Source: Holdemania sp. Marseille-P2844 (GTDB taxonomy: Bacteria > Bacillota_I > Bacilli_A > Erysipelotrichales > Erysipelotrichaceae). From it: a stretch of 64,000 nt of DNA. Shown here piece by piece: positions 33,401 through 43,214 of the stretch (within the stretch, counting starts at the first letter, position 1; each line of letters opens with the position of its first letter). A program made the position numbers and the translations under genes. The DNA is taken from the NCBI RefSeq assembly GCF_900120005.1, contig NZ_LT635449.1:310001-374000 (forward strand). Direction: 5' to 3'. The notes under the pieces were generated by a model. It worked only from the letters and a program-made list of their open reading frames with translations. It was not told the origin of the DNA and made no database searches.

Positions 33401-35322
33401 ATAGGGTAGAGGGAAAATAAATTTCGCCCCTCCCATTGCACCGTACGTACGGATCTCGTATACGGCGCTACATATGTATTGCTGTCACGAATAACTTAGA
33501 TAGTACTCTAAAGGATTGACTAAGCCTTGTCTTTCCTTTTTCTTTATGGCTAGTATTCTGGGATTTAAGATGTAGTTTACCACATTCATTCCACATCTTC
33601 GATACCATCCTAGTCTTGAATTTGCTACTTTAAATATGTCTTCCTCTGTAAAGGAAAAATTTTGCAGTTTATTCAGTCTTTGCAGATTTATATAAATCCG
33701 TTTCGGTATCTTCCATTGCTTAATAATAACCACTCTTATTTTGTGTCTTAACCATTGTCCGAATTTATCCAAGAATTGTTTCATACTTCCGATACGGAAA
33801 TAGTTTATCCATCCTCGTATAATTTGGTTTATTCTTTTAAATGTCTCTGCTAATGGTCTTGCTACTGCGTGTTTCCGTTTTAGTATTTCTTTGATTTTCA
33901 TGCATAACTTCGCTTTCCTGTTATCGCTTGGCCTACACTTCCATCCCATACTTCCTTTCCAGAACGTAAAACCTAGAAAATTACTTTTCGTCGGTCTTAC
34001 GATTTTGGTCTTTGTCGCACTCACTTTTAAGAATAGTTTTCTTTCTAGCCACCATGTGATTGATTTCATTACTCTTTCTGCTGCCATTTCGCTCTTTACG
34101 AAGATGTTACCATCATCAGCGTACCTCACAAAGCGCAGCCCTCTCTCTTCAAGTTCTTTATCAAGCTTATCTAAATATATATTTGATAGTACTGGACTGA
34201 GTGGTCCTCCTTGTGGTACTCCTGCTTCATTTGGACTTACTAGTCCATCTTCCATAACTCCTGCTTTTAAGAACGAACGTATCAGATGCAGTATTTCTCT
34301 TTCATTCACATGTTCTCTAAGTATTGAGATTAACTTGTCATGATGTACTGTATCGAAATATTTTTCTATATCTATGTCAATAACCCATTCGTATCCTTCG
34401 TTTAGATATTCTAATACTTGTTCCATCGCATTATGTGCACTTCTATTGGGGCGAAACCCATAACTGTTTTCACTGAAATGTGGTTCATATATTTCGCTCA
34501 GTATCTGCGCTAATGCTTGTTGTATTACTCTATCTGTTACTGTCGGTATACCTAGCGGTCTTTGCTTTCCATCTGCTTTTGGTATATAGACTCTCCTTAC
34601 TGGCTTTGGTTTATATTTCATATTCATGATTGCGGTTATAATTTCCTCTCCATGTATTTCAAAATATTTGTCAATTTCTTCCACCATCATGTTATCAACA
34701 CCCGGTGCGCCTTTGTTACTCTTGACTTTCTTTATCGCCAGTTCCATATTTCTTTTACTTAGCATCTTTTCTATCAATCTCATTCGCTGTTCCTCCTCTA
34801 CTCGTAGATTTATCCAAGACCATCCCCACTACTTTCCTCATCAATGATTACGATTCATTGTTTCAGAGTATCCTCATTTTCGGATTGCTTGAACATTTTC
34901 TCATAGTGATTCACACTATACATACATTAAGTCCTTCGTTATCTAGGCTGGATAACTAATATGACCTCAGCTGACTTCTTGTGATAAACCTTTTTCGACC
35001 GATGCTACCATCCCTGATTTTAAAGTTTATTGGACTTCATCGTTCACAAGACCTCCCGGGGTAAGACATACATCTCTTTCCTATCTTCACAAGTTCCTGA
35101 TTTACTGTCTTGGTTTTACGTTTACCTTTTGGACTTTGGTTTGTTTCGCAACCTTATCCACCATTTAGCCTCATCAGGTTTCTGTTCGTAACCTCGAAGA
35201 TTTTGCTACACCACTTCCTTCACCCTTAACATCACTGCTAACGACTTGTGGTTCACTACACTTGGCGGTAAATACCCGTGGTTGGATTTTCACCAACTAG
35301 ATGTATGCCATGCCCGGCACAC
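33401..35322 (-). mobile_element. group II intron inserted in ylmH
   Basis: 1922 bases, same strand as the host gene. The 5' end reads GTGTGCC (group II GUGYG). Domain V is visible near 33440-33475 (AGCGCCGTA ... TACGGTGC with the AGC triad). Domain VI has a bulged A seven bases before the 3' end CTACCCTAT. The maturase ORF lies in domain IV; 34784-35322 is the 5' ribozyme part (domains I-III). Base composition is clearly AT-richer than both flanks, indicating transfer. Boundaries are supported by exact restoration of the YlmH frame. Confidence 0.92.
33485..34783 (-). CDS. ltrA: group II intron reverse transcriptase/maturase
   Basis: 432 residues. Reverse-transcriptase blocks are intact: GAPGVDNM, KADGKQRPLGIPTV, YGFRPNRSAH, the GVPQGGPLSPVLSNIYLD block, and the catalytic YADDGNIF (about 218-225). 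The GIIM maturase domain X follows (GWINYFRIG). The protein ends at the FKVANSRLGWYRRCG region with no HNH endonuclease, so mobility would rely on endonuclease-independent targeting. It stabilises the intron RNA for splicing and copies it during retrohoming. ATG with GGAGG upstream. No frameshift seen, so the element may be active. Confidence 0.95.
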   Translation of the reverse strand: MRLIEKMLSKRNMELAIKKVKSNKGAPGVDNMMVEEIDKYFEIHGEEIITAIMNMKYKPKPVRRVYIPKADGKQRPLGIPTVTDRVIQQALAQILSEIYEPHFSENSYGFRPNRSAHNAMEQVLEYLNEGYEWVIDIDIEKYFDTVHHDKLISILREHVNEREILHLIRSFLKAGVMEDGLVSPNEAGVPQGGPLSPVLSNIYLDKLDKELEERGLRFVRYADDGNIFVKSEMAAERVMKSITWWLERKLFLKVSATKTKIVRPTKSNFLGFTFWKGSMGWKCRPSDNRKAKLCMKIKEILKRKHAVARPLAETFKRINQIIRGWINYFRIGSMKQFLDKFGQWLRHKIRVVIIKQWKIPKRIYINLQRLNKLQNFSFTEEDIFKVANSRLGWYRRCGMNVVNYILNPRILAIKKKERQGLVNPLEYYLSYS

Positions 35323-35431
35323 GAAAACAGGAGCGCACCGGCTTGCGGCGCGTCCTGCACTGATCAATCCAGTCTTCCAGCCGGGCCTGCAGCGCGGCTT
35401 CGTCCGACTCCGAAAAATGCGGGGTCCGCAC
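35323..35431 (-). CDS. ylmH: YlmH, 5' exon (36 codons plus one base)
   Basis: Starts at GTG (35429-35431) overlapping the sepF TAG by one base, with GAGGAAT as ribosome site inside the sepF end. It encodes an acidic helical N-terminus (MRTPHFSESDEAALQARLED) running to RKPVRSCF, where the intron begins in phase 1. Joined to the 3' exon it gives a full-length YlmH. Without splicing, translation runs into intron sequence and ends prematurely. Confidence 0.82.
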
Positions 35432-35838
35432 TATTCCTCATCGCTGTCCAGGCTGATTTCACCGTGGACGGCAATGGACTTCGGCGTGCACAAAATGACG
35501 TTGTGGCCGATCTTCTGAATCGTTCCGTCCAGCGCGAACACAACGCCCGTTAAAAAGTCGATCGTGCGCTGCGCGTATTCCCGCTGCAGCCGGTGCAGAT
35601 TGACAACGGCGGCGCGTCTTTCCTTCAAATGCTTCGCGACTTCCTCGGCTTCGTCAAACGAACGCGGCTCAAACAAAACCATTTTCGTATCCGAAGCGAG
35701 CTTGGTTACGCCTTTCGTCTGCGGCTGTTCATATTTGACGGGAACGGCGATCTCGTCTTCTTCTACTTCCAGTTCTTCCTCATCGTAATCATCGTCGACC
35801 GGAGCGATGAAATTCTTCATTTTATCTAATACTCCCAT
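35431..35838 (-). CDS. sepF: cell-division protein SepF
   Basis: 135 residues. The N-terminal amphipathic membrane-binding helix MGVLDKMKNFIA is followed by an acidic linker and the SepF core (VLFEPRSFDEAEEVAKHLKERRAAVVNLHRL...DFLTGVVFALDGTIQKIG, about 55-120). It tethers and aligns FtsZ filaments at the membrane. The ATG at 35836-35838 is eight bases from AAGGAAGG; a GTG three codons earlier is too close to the site. ylmG, normally next, is missing. Confidence 0.95.
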   Translation of the reverse strand: MGVLDKMKNFIAPVDDDYDEEELEVEEDEIAVPVKYEQPQTKGVTKLASDTKMVLFEPRSFDEAEEVAKHLKERRAAVVNLHRLQREYAQRTIDFLTGVVFALDGTIQKIGHNVILCTPKSIAVHGEISLDSDEE

Positions 35839-35866
35839 GGTTTGCACCTTCCTTTAGTTCTCGTTC

Positions 35867-35872
35867 ATTATA
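35867..35872 (-). promoter_or_regulatory. extended -10 element of sepF
   Basis: TGATATAAT 28 bases before the sepF start; no clear -35. Confidence 0.45.
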
Positions 35873-35997
35873 TCATAAATCTGCGCAAGGGAATACCGAG
35901 TTCACAGAAATGAAAGGATTTCAACCGCCTTTTTCACACGAATTTTAGCGAAAAAGAACGAAATTCCGGCTTCTGTTTTCCAAAGCTTTCCAGCCGT

Positions 35998-36264
35998 TTA
36001 CTCCTTCCCCTTGCCGCTCTTGGTCCGCGGATGGATCAGGATCACATCTTCACCGACGCTGACGACCTGATCCAGGCAGACGATGATCCGCGCCGGCGGA
36101 AATAAAAACGCGAACAACGAACGAAGCCAGCCGGTATTCCTGCCGACGAGAAACGATTGAACCTGGTAGTTGGTCAGCGATACGTCCAAATCTTCGACGC
36201 GGCCGATCAGGGTGCCGTCCTGAACATTGACGACCTGTTTGTCCTGCAGTTCACTGAATTTCAT
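35998..36264 (-). CDS. ylmC: YlmC/YmxH-family PRC-barrel protein
   Basis: 88 residues, single PRC-barrel (MKFSELQDKQVVNVQDGTLIGRVEDLDV...). The ATG at 36262-36264 has AGGTG six bases upstream; the GTG three codons earlier is part of that site. It follows sigG as in B. subtilis (sigG-ylmA-ylmC). Related proteins are made during sporulation; exact role unknown. ylmD and ylmE, usually between this gene and sepF, are absent. Confidence 0.88.
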   Translation of the reverse strand: MKFSELQDKQVVNVQDGTLIGRVEDLDVSLTNYQVQSFLVGRNTGWLRSLFAFLFPPARIIVCLDQVVSVGEDVILIHPRTKSGKGKE

Positions 36265-36345
36265 AGTTATCACCTGTTTTCAGTGTATGCCGCCGGCGGA
36301 TTTTTGTGCAAACGATCGAATCGACTCTAAAAAAATCGAAAAGGG

Positions 36346-37119
36346 TCAGAAATTCTTTTTCAGACATTGCAGCGCGCTTTTTTCCAGGCGCGACACCTGG
36401 GCCTGGGAAATTCCCAGTTCAGAGGCGATTTCTGTCTGCGTCTGGCCTTGATAGTAGCGCTTGTTGATAATCTGGGCTTCCTTATCGCTCAAATGCTTCA
36501 TGCTTTCCTTCAGTGCGATCAGACTGGAAAGCTTGCCGATCTCATCGTGATCATCCTTGATCTGATCCAGCAGGTACAACGTGTCGCCGTCGTCGTTGTA
36601 GATCGGCTCAAAGATGCTGACGACGCTCTGCAGCGATTCCAGACTTTCGGCGATCTCTTTTTCCTTGACGCCCATGATCTCCGCCAGTTCCGCCAGCGAA
36701 GGCTCACGCTGATTCGCATGGATGAACGCTTCTTTTTCCTTCAATACCTTGTATGCCAGATCCTTCAGATGCCGCGAGACCCGGATCATCTGGTTGTCCC
36801 GCAGATAACGCTTGATCTCGCCGATGATCATCGGGACGGCGTAGGTTGAAAAGCGGACTTCATGGGAAAGATCGAAATTATCAATCGCCTTGATCAGTCC
36901 GATGCAGCCGATCTGAAACAAATCGTCCATGTTTTCCGTGCGGTGCGCAAAGCGCTGGACGATCGACAGAACAAGCTTGAGATTGCCGTTGATCAGCTTC
37001 TCCTTGGCTGACAAATCGCCGTTTTGCAGCTGAACGAACAGCTCCGTCATCTGCTGACTCTTTAAAACCGGCAGCGTCGCCGTGTTGACGCCGCAGATCT
37101 CTACTTTATATTTACCCAT
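36346..37119 (-). CDS. sigG: sporulation sigma factor SigG
   Basis: 257 residues. The N-terminus KVEICGVNTATLPVLKSQQM is diagnostic of sigma-G. Region 2 (ENMDDLFQIGCIGLIKAIDNFD, core binding and -10 recognition), region 3 and the region 4 HTH (TQTEIASELGISQAQVSRLEK) follow. It directs late forespore transcription. This is the strongest single evidence that the organism forms endospores. The ribosome site AGGAGG is ten bases upstream. sigE, its usual neighbour, is not in the window. Confidence 0.97.
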   Translation of the reverse strand: MGKYKVEICGVNTATLPVLKSQQMTELFVQLQNGDLSAKEKLINGNLKLVLSIVQRFAHRTENMDDLFQIGCIGLIKAIDNFDLSHEVRFSTYAVPMIIGEIKRYLRDNQMIRVSRHLKDLAYKVLKEKEAFIHANQREPSLAELAEIMGVKEKEIAESLESLQSVVSIFEPIYNDDGDTLYLLDQIKDDHDEIGKLSSLIALKESMKHLSDKEAQIINKRYYQGQTQTEIASELGISQAQVSRLEKSALQCLKKNF

Positions 37120-37272
37120 TGACCCGGACCCTCCTGATGTGCGTAATGGAAGTTTTCCCGGCCCGCAGAGGAATATTCCCGCATTCCTCTGGCACTCTTT
37201 GGAAGAAAAGGGATGGTCATCCGGTCTGAAATTCGGTACAATAGATTCCAGAATGAGATCAGGAGGGACATC

Positions 37273-37749
37273 ATGGGTTTTACAATCAGACAGGCGCAGC
37301 CGGAAGACTGCGCGACGATCGGCCGGTTCATCCGGCTGATTGCGGAATATGAAAAAATGAGCGATGAGGTCGTCTGGGACGACGCCACCCTTTACGACCA
37401 GCTGTTCGTCGAACGCCGGGCGGAAGTACTGTTAGGTGAGGAGGACGGTCAGGTCGTTGGCTTTGCATTGTATTTCCACAACTTCTCAACGTTTGTCGGC
37501 CGGAAAGGATTGTATCTGGAAGATTTGTACGTCCTGCAGGAAAAACGCGGCCGCGGCTACGGCAAAGCGTTCTTCAAACGGCTGGCGGAAATCGCCGTCG
37601 AGCGCCGCTGTGGCCGGATGGAATGGGTATGCCTCAACTGGAACGCTCCGTCGATCGCCTTTTATCAAAATCTGGGCGCAGAAGGCCTGACGGAATGGAC
37701 GACCTGGCGGCTAAGCGAAGACAAGATCCGTCAGCTGGCTGGATTGTAA
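37273..37749 (+). CDS. GNAT acetyltransferase of the SSAT/diamine type
   Basis: 158 residues from the ATG at 37273 (GGAGGG upstream). The acetyl-CoA site is EKRGRGYGKAFFKRLAEIA (about 88-106), preceded by GLYLEDLYVLQ; the C-terminal WNAPSIAFYQNLGAE block closely follows spermidine/spermine and thialysine N-acetyltransferases. Probably acetylates a small amine; substrate not provable here. Monocistronic, divergent from sigG, promoter TACAAT box near 37234-37239. Confidence 0.82.
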   Translation: MGFTIRQAQPEDCATIGRFIRLIAEYEKMSDEVVWDDATLYDQLFVERRAEVLLGEEDGQVVGFALYFHNFSTFVGRKGLYLEDLYVLQEKRGRGYGKAFFKRLAEIAVERRCGRMEWVCLNWNAPSIAFYQNLGAEGLTEWTTWRLSEDKIRQLAGL

Positions 37750-37820
37750 GCTGCGAAGTTTCATGATTTAAAATCATGGAGCATTATGAAAGCGGCCTGG
37801 CTGCCGGAAACATAGAAAAA

Positions 37821-37858
37821 AGAACAGAACTTTGATTTCAGAGTTCCGTTCTTTTTTT
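37821..37858. terminator. bidirectional terminator between the GNAT and phosphoesterase genes
   Basis: AGAACAGAACT/AGTTCCGTTCT stem (one mismatch) flanked by T-runs on both strands. Confidence 0.75.
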
Positions 37859-37910
37859 GATTTCCGGTTCAAGGTCGAAGCTGCGGCAAAGCTCGCCGCA
37901 GCCGGACTTC

Positions 37911-38357
37911 TTAGCGGCTAAGATCGATCCGCTCGACCTGCAGCTTCTGATCCTTAATTGTCAATATCATCATCGTCAGCTCCAGATTAAACCGCTTTCG
38001 CCCGCAGCTGCCGGGATTCAGCCAGCGCACCGTTTTAAGCTGCTCGTCGCAAAACTGGTGGGAATGACCGAAAATTTTCAGATCAGCCCGCACGCAATCC
38101 AGCGAACGTCGGCTGTGCGCCATCGCAATATGCAGCCCTCCGCAGTCAAACTCGTCGATAGTAGGCAGCCGTTCAAAAAAAGGATCTTCGTCATTGTTGC
38201 CCTGCACGCCGCGCAGCGGTTTCAGCGCGTTCAGCGCTTCCCAGATTTCCGGTTCGCAGAAATCGCCCGCATGCCAGATTGCATCGCAAGTTTTTAACAG
38301 TTCGATTACCTGCGGACGCAGGACGTTGTGCGTATCCGAGATCAAACCTATCCGCAT
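37911..38357 (-). CDS. YfcE/MJ0936-type metallophosphoesterase
   Basis: 148 residues with the calcineurin-fold metal motifs in order: ISDTHN (about 6-11), HAGDF (30-34), GNND (53-56), MAHS (79-82), and FGHSHQ (95-100). A small cytosolic phosphodiesterase; the physiological substrate is not indicated. Ribosome site GGAGG ten bases before the ATG; -10 TATAAT at 38385-38390. Confidence 0.9.
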   Translation of the reverse strand: MRIGLISDTHNVLRPQVIELLKTCDAIWHAGDFCEPEIWEALNALKPLRGVQGNNDEDPFFERLPTIDEFDCGGLHIAMAHSRRSLDCVRADLKIFGHSHQFCDEQLKTVRWLNPGSCGRKRFNLELTMMILTIKDQKLQVERIDLSR

Positions 38358-38397
38358 TGCCGCTCATCCTCCCTCGTGTCCCTTATTATACGCCAAA

Positions 38398-38450
38398 CCC
38401 AAAAAAAACCGCAGCGAATCCGGCCTTATTTGCGGATTTCTGCGGTTTTT
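38398..38450 (-). terminator. intrinsic terminator of the V-ATPase operon
   Basis: CCGCAG/CTGCGG stem with imperfect inner pairing (AATCCG/CGGATT) followed by T8 on the minus strand, immediately after subunit D. Confidence 0.8.
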
Positions 38451-38456
38451 TACCAT

Positions 38457-39083
38457 TTATTCGACGGCGGTTTCCTTCGCCTTGTTCGCCTTGATGACCT
38501 TCAGGCGGGAGAATTCCTCACGGTCTTTTTCTTCCAGCGATTCTGTGATGAATTTCACGGTCGCTTCCAGATTCGGAATACTGATATTCTTCAGCGCGTT
38601 GGCCCGCTTCTGCGTCTTGCGGATCGCATTAGCCAGCCGGTACACGCTGTTGTCGACCTCCGCCAGGATGATCGTCAGCTCCTTGACGCGGTGAAACTGC
38701 AGGTACGCTTCATCGACACGGGAGTTCGTGCCTTCAAAGCCATACTCCATTTTCGTTTCCGACGGTTCGATGCTGACGGACGGCACCTCAACGCCCATGA
38801 CTGAGCGGTAGGTGACATGCACGCCGGTTTCGACATGCACGCTGGCGGCGATATCGGAGATAATGCCGGTTGAGACGTTGGCCTGCTGCAGAAGATAATA
38901 CGCCGTCGCATAGCTCTGGGTAATCTCGTCACGCAGCATTTTAACTTTATCGACTAACTGCATCATTTCGCGGATCAGCACGTTCCGTTTGCGGTCCAGC
39001 AGATCATAGCCCATCCGGGCCAGCGCCAGCGACTTTTTGGACGCGATCAGGTTGCCCTTGGTCGGGAATACCTTGTTTTCCAT
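38457..39083 (-). CDS. ntpD: V/A-type ATP synthase subunit D (central stalk)
   Basis: 208 residues, long helical hairpin. The conserved start PTKGNLIASKKSLALARMGYDLLDRKRNVLIREM and the C-terminal RLANAIRKTQKRANALKNISIP are diagnostic. It is the rotating axle inside the A3B3 head. Last gene of the operon, five bases after subunit B. Confidence 0.96.
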   Translation of the reverse strand: MENKVFPTKGNLIASKKSLALARMGYDLLDRKRNVLIREMMQLVDKVKMLRDEITQSYATAYYLLQQANVSTGIISDIAASVHVETGVHVTYRSVMGVEVPSVSIEPSETKMEYGFEGTNSRVDEAYLQFHRVKELTIILAEVDNSVYRLANAIRKTQKRANALKNISIPNLEATVKFITESLEEKDREEFSRLKVIKANKAKETAVE

Positions 39084-39087
39084 AAGC

Positions 39088-40500
39088 CTACTCCTGACCG
39101 CTTAGATTCAGCATCCGCGCGGCCCGCTTCGGATCGTAATTTCCCTTGATGACTTCCGGATCCAGACGATCCAGCGCTTCGATCGGCAGCGTGGACAACA
39201 GCGCCCAGCCCAGATCCAGCGTTTCGTTGATCGAACGCTTGGAATCAAAGCCCTGACCGACGAAGACCTTCTCAAACAGCCGGCCGAACGCCATGTATTT
39301 CTTATCCATATCCGACAGCTCATCCTCGCCGATAACCGAAGCCAGCGAGCGCGCGTCCTGCACCTTGGCATAGCAGGCGAACAGCTGGTTGGACACGTCG
39401 GCATGATCCTTGCGGGTATAGCCTTCGCCGATGCCGTCTTTCATCAGACGGGACAAGGAAGCCAACACGCCGATCGGCGGATAAATCCCGGTCTGATGCA
39501 GCGAGCGGTCCAGTACGATCTGGCCCTCGGTGATATAGCCCGTTAAGTCCGGAATCGGATGGGTGATGTCGTCGTTGGGCATCGTCAGGATCGGAATCTG
39601 CGTGACTGAGCCTTCCACGCCCTCGACAATCCCCGCTCTTTCATACAGCGAAGCCAGATCGGAGTACAGATATCCCGGATATCCCTTACGGCCCGGAATC
39701 TCGCCCTTGGAACTGGACACTTCACGCAGCGCCTCACAATATGAGGTCATATCCGTTAAGATGACCAGAATGTGCATGTTCTTTTCAAACGCCAGATACT
39801 CCGCGGCCGTCAAAGCACAGCGCGGGGTCAGCGTCCGTTCGATAATCGGATCGTTGGACAGATTGATGAACATGACGACCTTTTCCATGACGCCGGTTTC
39901 CTCAAAGCTGCGCTTGAAGTAATCGGCGACGTCGTTCTTGACGCCCATCGCGCCGAACACGATGCCGAAGTTCTTCCCATCACCCTCGGCCAGCTGCGCC
40001 TGCCGGACGATCTGAACGGCCAGCTTGTCATGCGGCATACCGGAGCCGGAAAAAATCGGCAGCTTCTGCCCGCGGATCAGCGTGTTTAAACCGTCAATCG
40101 CAGAAATTCCGGTGTTGATATAATTGCGCGGATATTTCCGGGCAACGGGATTGAGCGGCTGACCGTTGATATCCAGACGCTTCTCCGCGTACACCTCGCC
40201 CAAACCGTCGATCGGCTCGCCCGCGCCGTTGAAGATCCGGCCCAGAATTTCCTGGGACACCGCCAGCTCCATCGGATGACCTAACAGACGGGTCTTGTTG
40301 TTGATTTTGGATAATCCGGTCGTGCCTTCAAACACCTGAATGATCGCGCGTCGGCCCTCGATCTGGACGACACGGCCGCTGCGCACGGAGCCGTCGGTCA
40401 GCTCAATTTCAACCATTTCTTCATTGCTGACGTCCTCGACGTTGTCCAGGGCAACAAGAGAACCGTTGATTTCATTCAAACCCATTAATTGAACGCTCAT
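39088..40500 (-). CDS. ntpB: V/A-type ATP synthase subunit B (non-catalytic)
   Basis: 470 residues. Family features are [44 protein letters not shown] in place of a Walker A, and the C-terminal KVFVGQGF...LLSTLP. It alternates with A in the hexameric head. ATG with AGGAGG nine bases upstream, 14 bases after subunit A. Confidence 0.97.
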   Translation of the reverse strand: MSVQLMGLNEINGSLVALDNVEDVSNEEMVEIELTDGSVRSGRVVQIEGRRAIIQVFEGTTGLSKINNKTRLLGHPMELAVSQEILGRIFNGAGEPIDGLGEVYAEKRLDINGQPLNPVARKYPRNYINTGISAIDGLNTLIRGQKLPIFSGSGMPHDKLAVQIVRQAQLAEGDGKNFGIVFGAMGVKNDVADYFKRSFEETGVMEKVVMFINLSNDPIIERTLTPRCALTAAEYLAFEKNMHILVILTDMTSYCEALREVSSSKGEIPGRKGYPGYLYSDLASLYERAGIVEGVEGSVTQIPILTMPNDDITHPIPDLTGYITEGQIVLDRSLHQTGIYPPIGVLASLSRLMKDGIGEGYTRKDHADVSNQLFACYAKVQDARSLASVIGEDELSDMDKKYMAFGRLFEKVFVGQGFDSKRSINETLDLGWALLSTLPIEALDRLDPEVIKGNYDPKRAARMLNLSGQE

Positions 40501-40513
40501 CTGTTTTCTCCTC

Positions 40514-42268
40514 CTATTCCACCTGGGCCAGAGCCTGATCGATCATCTCAAAATAACCGTCCAGAAGCTCCAGCTGATCATTCGGCACGTCGTATTTAAT
40601 CTTGACGACCTTGTCGATAATTCCGGTCTTGGCAATCAGCGATACCGGAATCCGCCTGGCCACCAGCTTTTTGGCCTGTGCGTTGAGATACGAGATAATC
40701 TTCAGCATCTTGAACTGCTTCTCAAACGGCACGTAGGTATCGGCTGGATGGTAAGCATTCTGCTGCAGATAGCCGACGCGGATCACTTTGGCGATTTCCA
40801 TCGTCAGCTTCTGATCTTCCGGCAGCACGTCGGAGCCGATCAGCTTGACGATTTCCATCAGCTGATTCTCTTCATGCAGGATCGCCTGAATTTCCTGACG
40901 CAGCGCGTTGAATTCATGGTCGACGTTCTTGTCGTACCAGCGTGCCAGATCGTCCAGATATTCGGAATAGCTGTCGTTCCAGTTGATCGCCGGATAGTGA
41001 CGGGCATATGCCAGCGACTTATCCAGCGCCCAGAAGCAGCGCACAAACCGCTTGGTATTCTGGGTGACCGGCTCGGAGAAGTCCGCGCCCTGCGGCGAGA
41101 CTGCGCCGATAATCGTGACGGAACCCTCGGCTCCGTTTAAGGTTTCGATATAGCCCGCACGTTCATAGAACTGCGAGATCCGCGACGGCAGATACGCCGG
41201 GAAGCCTTCTTCCGCCGGCATTTCTTCCAGACGTCCAGAAATTTCACGCAGCGCTTCCGCCCACCGGCTGGTGGAGTCGGCCATGATCGCGACGTGATAG
41301 CCCATATCGCGGTAATATTCCGCCAGCGTGATGCCGGTGTAAATGCTCGCTTCACGCGCCGCGACCGGCATGTTGGACGTATTGGCGATCAAGACTGTCC
41401 GCGCCAGCAGCGGCTTGTTGCTTTTCGGGTCGATCAGGTCCGTGAATTCCTCCAGAACCTGAGTCATTTCGTTACCGCGCTCGCCGCAGCCGACATACAC
41501 GATGATGTCGGCGTCGCACCATTTCGCCAGCTGATGCTGGGTCATCGTCTTGCCCGAGCCAAACCCGCCCGGAATGGCGGCTGCGCCGCCCTTGGCGATC
41601 GGGAACAGCGTGTCGATGACGCGCTGACCGGTGATCAGCGGACGGGTGATCGGCTTGCGATAGCCGACCGGCCGCGGATTGCGGATCGGCCATTTCTGAG
41701 TGAGCGTCAGCGCATGTTCTTCGCCCTGATCGTCACGGATCCGCACGATCTCGTCGTTGATATGAAATTGACCGTTTTCAGCGACGAAAATGACCTCGCC
41801 TTCCGGAAGCATCGGACTGAGCATGCAGCGATGCTCGATCAGCTCGGTTTCCGGGCAGGTCGCGTAGATCTGTCCCGGACGCAAACGGTCGTGCAGCTTG
41901 ACCTGCATCGTCACGTCCCACAGTTTTTCTTCATCCAGCGGGGAAACCGTCGTTCCGGCGGCAATGAACGCGCCTTCGGTTTCCATCAGCTCTTTTAACG
42001 GACGTTCGATGCCGTCGAAGATATTTTTCAGAATTCCCGGCCCCAGCGTCGCAGACAACAGAGATCCGGAAGGCCGAACCGGTTCGCCCGGTTTCAGACC
42101 CGTGGTGGATTCGTACACCTGAATCGTCGTGTACTGTTCATCAATGCCGATGACTTCCCCCATCATTTCCTTATTGCCGACAAAGACCATCTCCTGCATG
42201 GAAAAGTCTTTGGAATCCTTGACGGTGACAACCGGTCCGTTGATTGAATAGATCAAATTGTTATTCAA
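40514..42268 (-). CDS. ntpA: V/A-type ATP synthase subunit A (catalytic)
   Basis: 584 residues. The N-terminal barrel is followed by the A-type non-homologous insertion (about 115-190), Walker A GGFGSGKT near residue 233, the [14 protein letters not shown] region and [22 protein letters not shown]. Catalyses ATP hydrolysis or synthesis. Start chosen at TTG (42266-42268), since GAGGTG lies six bases upstream exactly as for subunit E; the GTG three codons earlier falls within that site. Confidence 0.97.
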   Translation of the reverse strand: MNNNLIYSINGPVVTVKDSKDFSMQEMVFVGNKEMMGEVIGIDEQYTTIQVYESTTGLKPGEPVRPSGSLLSATLGPGILKNIFDGIERPLKELMETEGAFIAAGTTVSPLDEEKLWDVTMQVKLHDRLRPGQIYATCPETELIEHRCMLSPMLPEGEVIFVAENGQFHINDEIVRIRDDQGEEHALTLTQKWPIRNPRPVGYRKPITRPLITGQRVIDTLFPIAKGGAAAIPGGFGSGKTMTQHQLAKWCDADIIVYVGCGERGNEMTQVLEEFTDLIDPKSNKPLLARTVLIANTSNMPVAAREASIYTGITLAEYYRDMGYHVAIMADSTSRWAEALREISGRLEEMPAEEGFPAYLPSRISQFYERAGYIETLNGAEGSVTIIGAVSPQGADFSEPVTQNTKRFVRCFWALDKSLAYARHYPAINWNDSYSEYLDDLARWYDKNVDHEFNALRQEIQAILHEENQLMEIVKLIGSDVLPEDQKLTMEIAKVIRVGYLQQNAYHPADTYVPFEKQFKMLKIISYLNAQAKKLVARRIPVSLIAKTGIIDKVVKIKYDVPNDQLELLDGYFEMIDQALAQVE

Positions 42269-42293
42269 TGTCTTCACCTCGGTTTTTGTCGTA

Positions 42294-42881
42294 TTACAAT
42301 GTGAATCCGGAATTGTTCTGGAACCACTCTTTCTGATTTCTTAATGCGTTGTCCAGCGTTTCGTCGATCTCAAAGCCCTCTGACGGACACATAAAGCGCC
42401 ATCCGCCAAATTCCAGATACGCTGTTTCCACCGACTGAGAAAAGCCCTTGCGCTTTAAGATTTCGCGCATCAGCGCTTCGTCCTGTTCGCGCACGATGAA
42501 CGTTCCGGCCTTGCCGGCGATCTTCGCGTGCTTATCCAGCTTCTTTTCGAGTAAATCCGCGTAAGCGGAGGAAGCCACGAACGCTTTCAGCTCGTCAGCC
42601 ACGTGGTCAAACAGTTCCGCGGCCATCGCCTGGCGCTGCGCCAGCAGATCCCGCTTGATTTTCAGCTTGGCTTGGGAGGTCTTCGTGGCTTGCAGCAGCT
42701 CCAGCTCGCTGATTTCTTTTTCTTCGTAGTGCCCGGTTTCCTTATGCAGCGATTCCGTGAAGAAATGAATCTCCTCGTCCTGCAGCTGCTGCACCTCAGA
42801 ATGAATCTGATCGGTAACCAAGCCGGCCTGATCCTGAATGTCCTCCAGGATAGCCGTGAGCGCTTCTGTCTTCTCTGCCAT
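42294..42881 (-). CDS. ntpE: V/A-type ATP synthase subunit E (peripheral stalk)
   Basis: 195 residues: long N-terminal charged helix (about 1-110) and an alpha/beta head. It pairs with subunit G/H to form the stator. The ATG at 42879-42881 follows GAGGTG; it starts ten bases after subunit F. Assigned from helix pattern, length and operon position. Confidence 0.88.
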   Translation of the reverse strand: MAEKTEALTAILEDIQDQAGLVTDQIHSEVQQLQDEEIHFFTESLHKETGHYEEKEISELELLQATKTSQAKLKIKRDLLAQRQAMAAELFDHVADELKAFVASSAYADLLEKKLDKHAKIAGKAGTFIVREQDEALMREILKRKGFSQSVETAYLEFGGWRFMCPSEGFEIDETLDNALRNQKEWFQNNSGFTL

Positions 42882-42891
42882 TGTTTTCACC

Positions 42892-43200
42892 TCACAATTT
42901 GATGCCGATCGCTTCGCTGATGTAGCGGTCGATCGTTTCTCCGATTTTGGCTGACCCGTGACGATCTGGAATTTCGACCAGCAGCGGCTTGGACAGCCGC
43001 AGCTTGTAATCGGATACCACGTCCGGGCAGGTGTTGACGATTTTCGTCGTCATTAACACGATCGCGATCTCGGGGTTTTCAATCGCTTTGTTCAAAGCGG
43101 CCAGCACCTCGTCCCGTTCGTGGACCACGACGCCTTCGACCCCGGCTAAGCGCATGCCCATCTGGGTATCAATATTGTCACTGATCAAATAAAGTTTCAT
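42892..43200 (-). CDS. ntpF: V/A-type ATP synthase subunit F
   Basis: 102 residues, small Rossmann-like fold (YLISDNIDTQMGMRLAGVEG...IAIVLMTTKIV...LLVEIPDRHG). Binds the central stalk with D and modulates activity. The start follows a modest GGGGAT ribosome site. Confidence 0.93.
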   Translation of the reverse strand: MKLYLISDNIDTQMGMRLAGVEGVVVHERDEVLAALNKAIENPEIAIVLMTTKIVNTCPDVVSDYKLRLSKPLLVEIPDRHGSAKIGETIDRYISEAIGIKL

Positions 43201-43214
43201 GACAATCCCCGATC

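Noticed and set aside
36274-36345. Sigma-G promoter before ylmC
   Set aside because: A TGCACA and a CATACAC can be picked out, but spacing (15 bp) and -10 match are too poor.
37750-37818. CATGATTT/AAATCATG palindrome after the GNAT gene as a terminator
   Set aside because: No T-run follows; the functional terminator is the hairpin at 37821-37858.
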